Shown piece after piece: positions 5,587 to 5,712 of a stretch of 5,712 bases of DNA. The stretch lies in contig JACQNH010000029.1 of NCBI GenBank assembly GCA_016203175.1, forward strand, positions 1 through 5,712, in the 5' to 3' direction. The position numbers were made by a program, and so were the translations under genes. Position 1 is the first letter of the stretch, and each line of letters opens with the position of its first letter. The DNA comes from Candidatus Woesearchaeota archaeon. GTDB lineage: Archaea; Nanobdellota; Nanobdellia; SCGC-AAA011-G17; JACQNH01. A model generated the notes under the pieces. It was not told the origin of the DNA, did no database searches, and was given only the letters and a program-made list of their open reading frames with translations.

Positions 5587-5712
5587 TTTTAATTACCTCT
5601 ATAAATACAAATTCTCCTTTTAAGATTATACCTTCTTTAATTAAAGATAATATTGCTTCTTTTCTATTTTTTAATTCTTTAATTAAATCTTCTTTTTTAA
5701 GTATCAATGGAA
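5573..5712 (-). CDS. C-terminus of an MNT-type nucleotidyltransferase (partial, runs off the window)
   Basis: The frame enters from the right edge (first full codon at 5708-5710) and ends at the TAA 5573-5575, giving 45 residues: PLILKKEDLIKELKNRKEAI, then a helix and ILKGEFVFIEVIKNVKK. This matches the tail of minimal nucleotidyltransferases that accompany HEPN genes, where a helical segment is followed by a G-I-x-L-x-G-E-x-x-F-I strand and helix. In characterised pairs the MNT protein neutralises the HEPN toxin, in some cases by adding AMP to it. The catalytic G-S and D-x-D motifs would lie outside the window, so activity cannot be judged. The gene overlaps the HEPN start by 14 bases, which indicates translational coupling in one mRNA. 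Assignment rests on the tail sequence plus the adjacent HEPN gene. Confidence 0.6.
   Translation of the reverse strand, partial: PLILKKEDLIKELKNRKEAILSLIKEGIILKGEFVFIEVIKNVKK
5595..5599 (-). promoter_or_regulatory. Ribosome binding site deciding the HEPN start
   Basis: GAGGT lies inside the end of the MNT gene, eight bases before the ATG at 5584-5586. It selects this start over the internal ATG at 5460-5462, which has no such site, and shows that the 5' part of the HEPN gene is genuine coding sequence although it lies in another frame from the rest. Confidence 0.6.

Overview
The window is a low-GC stretch whose supported genes all lie on the minus strand. It most likely comes from an archaeon, probably one of the small-genome DPANN groups (Woesearchaeota/Pacearchaeota-like). 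The evidence is TATA boxes of archaeal type at archaeal spacing upstream of two genes, one apparently leaderless gene, GAGGT-type ribosome binding sites on others, archaeal-type HEPN/nucleotidyltransferase and DUF4143 ATPase families, and a very large cysteine-rich secreted protein of a kind I associate with DPANN genomes. The lineage is an inference; there is no rRNA or other marker gene here.

Layout in the direction of transcription (right to left). (1) The right edge holds the C-terminus of a minimal-nucleotidyltransferase (MNT) type protein, overlapping by 14 bases the start of a HEPN-domain gene: a classic HEPN/MNT toxin-antitoxin pair. The HEPN frame is broken by one extra A in an AAAA run, so only its downstream part is a continuous ORF. 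(2) Right after the HEPN stop there is a short coding-like scrap resembling the C-terminal domain of Lrp/AsnC regulators. (3) The centre is one 1070-residue gene with its own TATA box and ribosome binding site. It encodes a signal peptide, about 435 residues of disulfide-type cysteine repeats, a membrane hairpin, a second small cysteine cluster and four Ig-like repeats that each carry a cysteine pair. (4) A 97-base intergenic gap carries two copies of a 29-base direct repeat and a TATA box placed for a leaderless transcript. (5) Next is a complete AAA/DUF4143 ATPase of 435 residues with a degenerate nuclease-like C-terminal domain. (6) The left end has a hairpin over the ATPase stop codon, a GC-rich block of three small hairpins, and the C-terminal half of a RelE-type toxin that has lost its 5' part at that block.

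The two flanks therefore look like an accessory zone of small toxin/antitoxin and mobile-type ATPase genes, several of them decayed, around one large, intact surface-protein gene. Nothing shows that the surface protein works with its neighbours: it has its own promoter and a different predicted location. The parts most worth a second look are the repeat architecture of the surface protein, the frameshifted HEPN gene, the truncated RelE gene joined to the GC-rich hairpin block, and the duplicated element in front of the ATPase gene.
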